Shown here: piece after piece, positions 6,200 to 9,022 of the stretch | How positions within the stretch are numbered: position 1 is the stretch's first letter | How the letters are laid out: every line of letters begins with the position of its first letter | Assembly (NCBI GenBank): GCA_964628385.1 | Contig: CAZVOD010000126.1 | Location: 1-9,022 of the forward strand | Direction: 5' to 3' | DNA from: JANQPA01 sp964628385 | GTDB taxonomy: Bacteria; Bacteroidota; Bacteroidia; Chitinophagales; Saprospiraceae | DNA length: 9,022 bases | Made by a program: the position numbers and the translations under genes | The notes under the pieces: generated by a model | The model's database searches: none | What the model saw: the letters and a program-made list of their open reading frames with translations, nothing else | What the model was told of the DNA's origin: nothing

Positions 6200-6673
6200 A
6201 TGAAAATAGAACTTTGGATGATTGGTAAAACCAATAAAAAGTACTTTGAGGCTGCCATCCAGGATTACGAAAAGAGGATTAAACGTTATTTGCCCTTTGA
6301 TATTCACACGATCAATGACGTAAAGCATGCTGGAAAACTGAGCAGCGAACAATTAAAACAAAAAGAAGAGCAACTCATTTTATCCAAACTAAAAAGTGAT
6401 GATTATCTAATATTGTTAGATGAAAAAGGCAAGGAATTAAGCTCGGTAGGATACGCTGCGTTTATGGAAAAAAAACTATCTCAATCTTATCGACGTTTAA
6501 TTTTTCAGGTTGGAGGCGCTTATGGTTTTTCGGAGGCTGTATATCACAGAGCCAACGCTAAACTTTCGCTGTCCCAAATGACGTTTTCTCATCAGATGAT
6601 TCGTCTTTTCTTTTTGGAACAAACTTACAGGGCCATGACCATTCTGAATAATGAGCCGTATCATAATGAATAA
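6200..6673 (+). CDS. rlmH: 23S rRNA (pseudouridine1915-N3)-methyltransferase RlmH
   Basis: The 157-residue protein matches RlmH (E. coli 155 residues) along its whole length. RlmH is a SPOUT-class enzyme with a trefoil knot that acts as a dimer. It transfers methyl from S-adenosylmethionine to N3 of pseudouridine 1915 in helix 69 of 23S rRNA on the assembled 70S ribosome. Visible family marks are the N-terminal MKIELWMIGK, LLDEKGKELSS (72-82), the SAM-binding loop FQVGGAYGFSE (102-112), the knot segment LSLSQMTFSHQMIRLFFLEQ (122-141) with TYRAMTILN after it, and the characteristic YHNE end (154-157). The ATG at 6200 gives the standard N-terminus. The downstream rhomboid gene begins about 80 bp after the stop. 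Confidence 0.97.
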   Translation: MKIELWMIGKTNKKYFEAAIQDYEKRIKRYLPFDIHTINDVKHAGKLSSEQLKQKEEQLILSKLKSDDYLILLDEKGKELSSVGYAAFMEKKLSQSYRRLIFQVGGAYGFSEAVYHRANAKLSLSQMTFSHQMIRLFFLEQTYRAMTILNNEPYHNE

Positions 6674-6754
6674 TTGAGTAATGAATATGCCCTAAATGAG
6701 GTTTCAGGACCTGGCTTTTGTCCTTATTATTCAATCAATACCAAAATCAACAAC

Positions 6755-7396
6755 ATGAGTTTTACCCTAATCTTAGTGATCATGACCGGAATTATTTCTT
6801 ATCAGGCTTTTAATAATCCGGCTATGAGAGATCGTCTATTGTTTCATCCCTACTCGGTGAAGCAAAACGGAGAATACTACCGATTTTTGAGCCATGGCTT
6901 TGTGCATGGTAATTGGTCCCATTTATTGATCAATTTGTTTGTACTCTATCAATTTGGTGAAGTTGCCGAAATAATTTTCGTAAAGTATGTTTTTGGCGAA
7001 GCATTTGGCCAGGTAGCTTTTTTATTATTCTATATAAGCGCTATAATCATAGCTGCAGTACCATCTTATTTTAAACATCAGAATCACTCTTACTACGGCT
7101 CACTCGGAGCCTCTGGAGCGACTTCAGCGCTGGTGTTTATCTACATATTGCTTGATCCCTGGCAGTGGTTCATTTTCCCGCCGCTACCCGCAATCATTCT
7201 GGCGGTAGCTTACCTTTGGTATTCTTCTTACATGAGTAAAAGAGGAGGAGATAATATTGCCCACGATGCTCACTTGTATGGCGCTGTTTATGGACTGATA
7301 TTTGCTCTGGGTTCTTTTGCGCTGTTCAGTCCTGAATTACTGGAAAATTTCCTAATCAGACTGATGCAAGGCCCTACAACACCGGCATTTTTCTAA
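6755..7396 (+). CDS. Rhomboid-family intramembrane serine protease
   Basis: From ATG 6755 the protein is 213 residues and starts directly with a membrane helix (MSFTLILVIMTGIISYQAF). The reading frame is open back to the rlmH stop, so a TTG at 6674 could add 27 residues. That stretch is polar and unlike the family, so the ATG is preferred. Rhomboids cleave transmembrane proteins within the bilayer using a Ser-His dyad. Here the catalytic serine is in GASGATSA (Ser120) and the histidine in HDAHLYGA (His173). The GFVHGNWSHLLINLFVLYQFG segment supplies the conserved HxxxN residues His56 and Asn60. Five to six hydrophobic segments are visible. The long tail typical of some family members is absent. 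Substrates cannot be predicted. It follows rlmH on the same strand and precedes the YdcF-type gene by 62 bp. Confidence 0.9.
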   Translation: MSFTLILVIMTGIISYQAFNNPAMRDRLLFHPYSVKQNGEYYRFLSHGFVHGNWSHLLINLFVLYQFGEVAEIIFVKYVFGEAFGQVAFLLFYISAIIIAAVPSYFKHQNHSYYGSLGASGATSALVFIYILLDPWQWFIFPPLPAIILAVAYLWYSSYMSKRGGDNIAHDAHLYGAVYGLIFALGSFALFSPELLENFLIRLMQGPTTPAFF

Positions 7397-7458
7397 ACCC
7401 AAGGAGGGAGCGTATCCGCTTTTCTACTTTGTAGACTTGTACCTAAACAGCAGGCAGC

Positions 7459-8229
7459 ATGTTTTTTATTTTATCTAAAATACTAATCTTCCTCATCCGG
7501 CCTATCAACTGGGTGTTCGGCCTCCTGATATTGGCATTGCTAAGCAAAAAGGATCGTCAAAGAAAGAGATTACTCTGGTATGCTCTCGGATTATTTTTTA
7601 TATTTTCCAACGATTTTTTGAGCAATCTAATGTATCACTGGTGGGAAGCTAATCCGGAATATAAGTGGGAAAAAGAAAAGCCTTATGAGGTAGGTATTCT
7701 TCTGGGTGGCTACACAGACCTGACTATCGTCCCGGCTGATGACCGCCAGAATCTCAACCCTTATGCCAATCGCTTTGTAAATGCCCTGGAAATCTACCGC
7801 AAAGGCTATTTCAAAAATTGGTTGCTAACGGGCGGCTCCGGAAAGCTTTTAGGAGAAGAAAAAAACGAAGCAGAAGAAATGAAGCAATTCTTAATTCACC
7901 TGGGCGTTCCTGATTCTGTGATCTGGATAGAGAATCAATCCAGAAATACAAGAGAGAATGCTTTATTTACTCAAAAATACCTCAGCAAAAAAGCACCAGA
8001 AGCCAGTTGTTTACTCATCACTTCGGCCTGGCATATGCCTAGAGCCAAAGCTTGTTTTGATAAAGCAGGACTGAGTACTACTGCCTATTACGCTGATTAT
8101 AACAGCAAACAAATCGTTTGGACACCAGATGACTGGTTATTTCCATCAGCCGCTGCACTGTATGATTGGAATTTTCTGATCAAAGAGTGGGTAGGCTACC
8201 TAGTCTACTGGCTGAGAGGATACCTGTAA
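7459..8229 (+). CDS. YdcF/ElyC-like DUF218 membrane protein
   Basis: This 256-residue protein has two N-terminal membrane segments (about 2-28 and 37-57) followed by a DUF218 (YdcF) domain. DUF218 hallmarks in order are GILLGGYTD (79-87), NRFVNALEIYRKG (104-116), WLLTGGSG (121-128), EAEEMKQFLIHLGVPDSVIW (137-156), NTRENA (163-168), LLITSAWHMPRA (185-196) and the closing KEWVGYLVYWLRGY (242-255). Length and layout match E. coli ElyC (about 259 residues), an envelope factor that affects peptidoglycan synthesis and undecaprenyl-phosphate lipid carrier use. That role is known for ElyC and is only inferred here. The topology suggests the domain is outside the cytoplasmic membrane. It lies 62 bp after the rhomboid gene and 80 bp before the Nudix gene. 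Confidence 0.9.
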   Translation: MFFILSKILIFLIRPINWVFGLLILALLSKKDRQRKRLLWYALGLFFIFSNDFLSNLMYHWWEANPEYKWEKEKPYEVGILLGGYTDLTIVPADDRQNLNPYANRFVNALEIYRKGYFKNWLLTGGSGKLLGEEKNEAEEMKQFLIHLGVPDSVIWIENQSRNTRENALFTQKYLSKKAPEASCLLITSAWHMPRAKACFDKAGLSTTAYYADYNSKQIVWTPDDWLFPSAAALYDWNFLIKEWVGYLVYWLRGYL

Positions 8230-8309
8230 TCAACCATTTTTATACCTGTGAACCAAATCTGATAATCACAACTTAAAGCACTAAGCGAATCGCAGAAAGT
8301 ATCAGCAAC

Positions 8310-8864
8310 ATGAATCAAAATCCATGGACAACCATTACTAAAAAGACCATTTACAATAACCCCTGGATCAGTGTTAGCCACAGAGACGTGATCACTCCGG
8401 GAGGCACTAACGGTATTTATGGTTTGGTACATTTTAAGAATATTGCCGTGGGTATTCTTCCACTGGATGACCATTACAACACGTGGCTGGTTGGCCAGTA
8501 TCGCTATACGCTGGAAGCATACAGCTGGGAAATCCCAGAAGGTGGCTGCCCGGAAGGTGAAAATCCGCTGGAAGCTGCTAAAAGAGAACTCCTAGAAGAA
8601 ACAGGTATAAAGGCTCAACGTTGGACGCCTCTTATCCACAAAATGCATACTTCCAACTCTGTTACGGATGAATCCGGTGTAGCCTTCATTGCTCAACAAC
8701 TCAGTTTTGGCGATGCCATCCCGGAAGATACTGAAGATTTACAGGTCAAAAAAGTGAGCCTTCAGGAAGCAGCCCATATGGTTATGAATGACCAAATTAC
8801 AGACTCGCTATCTATGATTGCCATTTTAAAAGCGATAGCTTTACACCAAAATGGAGAGATTTAG
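8310..8864 (+). CDS. Nudix hydrolase, ADP-ribose pyrophosphatase type
   Basis: The 184-residue protein carries a complete Nudix box at 78-100: Gly78, Glu84, Arg92, Glu93, Glu96, Glu97, Gly99 and Ile100 fit G-x5-E-x7-R-E-U-x-E-E-x-G-U. These residues bind Mg2+ and cut the pyrophosphate bond of a nucleoside diphosphate linked to another group. Upstream parts LVGQYRYTLEAYSWEIPEGG (60-79) are typical of the ADP-ribose pyrophosphatase/NUDT5-like branch, where an Arg and the EIPEGG stretch help bind substrate. The N-terminal strand region (KKTIYNNPWISVSHRDVITP) also fits. The substrate is probably ADP-ribose or a nucleotide sugar, but it cannot be fixed from sequence. It is cytoplasmic. The first ATG of the frame is used, and the gap to the YdcF-type gene is 80 bp. 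Confidence 0.92.
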   Translation: MNQNPWTTITKKTIYNNPWISVSHRDVITPGGTNGIYGLVHFKNIAVGILPLDDHYNTWLVGQYRYTLEAYSWEIPEGGCPEGENPLEAAKRELLEETGIKAQRWTPLIHKMHTSNSVTDESGVAFIAQQLSFGDAIPEDTEDLQVKKVSLQEAAHMVMNDQITDSLSMIAILKAIALHQNGEI

Positions 8865-9010
8865 CATTAGTTGATTAGATAGTTCTCTTATAATACCAAC
8901 TGATACCATCAAATCGGCTATCTGTATTGTCCAGGTGGCCTTTGTAAAAAAATCGAAGATTATCCGGTTAAAAAAGACCGTTAGCCTATCAGATGCGTTA
9001 ATATAGATAA

Positions 9011-9022
9011 ATGAGTAAATGG
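9011..9022 (+). CDS. Possible start of a further gene, truncated by window edge
   Basis: ATG AGT AAA TGG (M-S-K-W) occupies the last 12 bases after a 146-bp gap that holds no convincing gene. The A-rich bases before it (ATATAGATAA) suit a Bacteroidota start. Four codons are far too few to prove a gene or name it. Confidence 0.2.

Noticed and set aside
8205..8474. Minus-strand open frame of 89 codons overlapping the YdcF-Nudix junction
   Set aside because: It overlaps the well-supported Nudix N-terminus in antisense and has no recognisable features.
8877..8966. Minus-strand open stretch of about 30 codons after the Nudix gene, containing KGHLDNTDSRFDGISWYYKR
   Set aside because: It reads like protein but is bounded by stops on both sides, has no start codon, and 30 open codons are expected by chance fairly often. 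It could be a remnant, but the evidence is too thin.

Overview
The window looks like a piece of a Bacteroidota chromosome, most likely from the order Cytophagales. Several things point that way. The proteins resemble Bacteroidota versions of their families. Start codons lack clear Shine-Dalgarno sequences. Several upstream regions carry the Bacteroidota-type -7 motif TAnnTTTG. Base composition is moderate to AT-rich. The species cannot be named from this sequence.

Left third (about 1-2400): a graveyard of decayed mobile DNA. At the extreme left a minus-strand gene begins and leaves the window. Next comes the C-terminal part of an IS66-family transposase, broken by two frameshifts and a nonsense codon. 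It is followed by the C-terminal two thirds of a small membrane protein whose first helix is missing. After that lies an IS3-family element, also on the minus strand. It has lost its upstream end and is inactivated by an OrfA nonsense codon, a one-base deletion in OrfB and loss of the second catalytic Asp, but it keeps the poly-A slippery site for programmed -1 frameshifting. A GC-rich palindromic segment flanked by 11-bp direct repeats sits at the 3' end of this element.

Right two thirds (about 2500-9022): intact housekeeping-type genes. An acyl-ACP thioesterase (+) faces a YciO/Sua5-type protein (-) end to end. A large AAA+ ATPase of the magnesium chelatase/MoxR type (-) follows, with a hairpin after its stop codon. 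Divergent from it is a rightward series: a conserved-looking protein of unknown function, RlmH (23S rRNA pseudouridine methyltransferase), a rhomboid-family membrane protease, a YdcF/ElyC-like DUF218 envelope protein and a Nudix hydrolase of the ADP-ribose pyrophosphatase type. Gaps of about 54-82 bp separate these genes, so they could be co-transcribed, but they do not form one recognisable pathway. A possible new gene start lies in the last 12 bases.

I see no CRISPR array, tRNA, rRNA, phage module or defence system. No clear new multi-gene system is visible. The best leads are the palindromic insert with direct repeats, the AAA+ ATPase without a visible von Willebrand-type partner, and the uncharacterised 141-residue protein.
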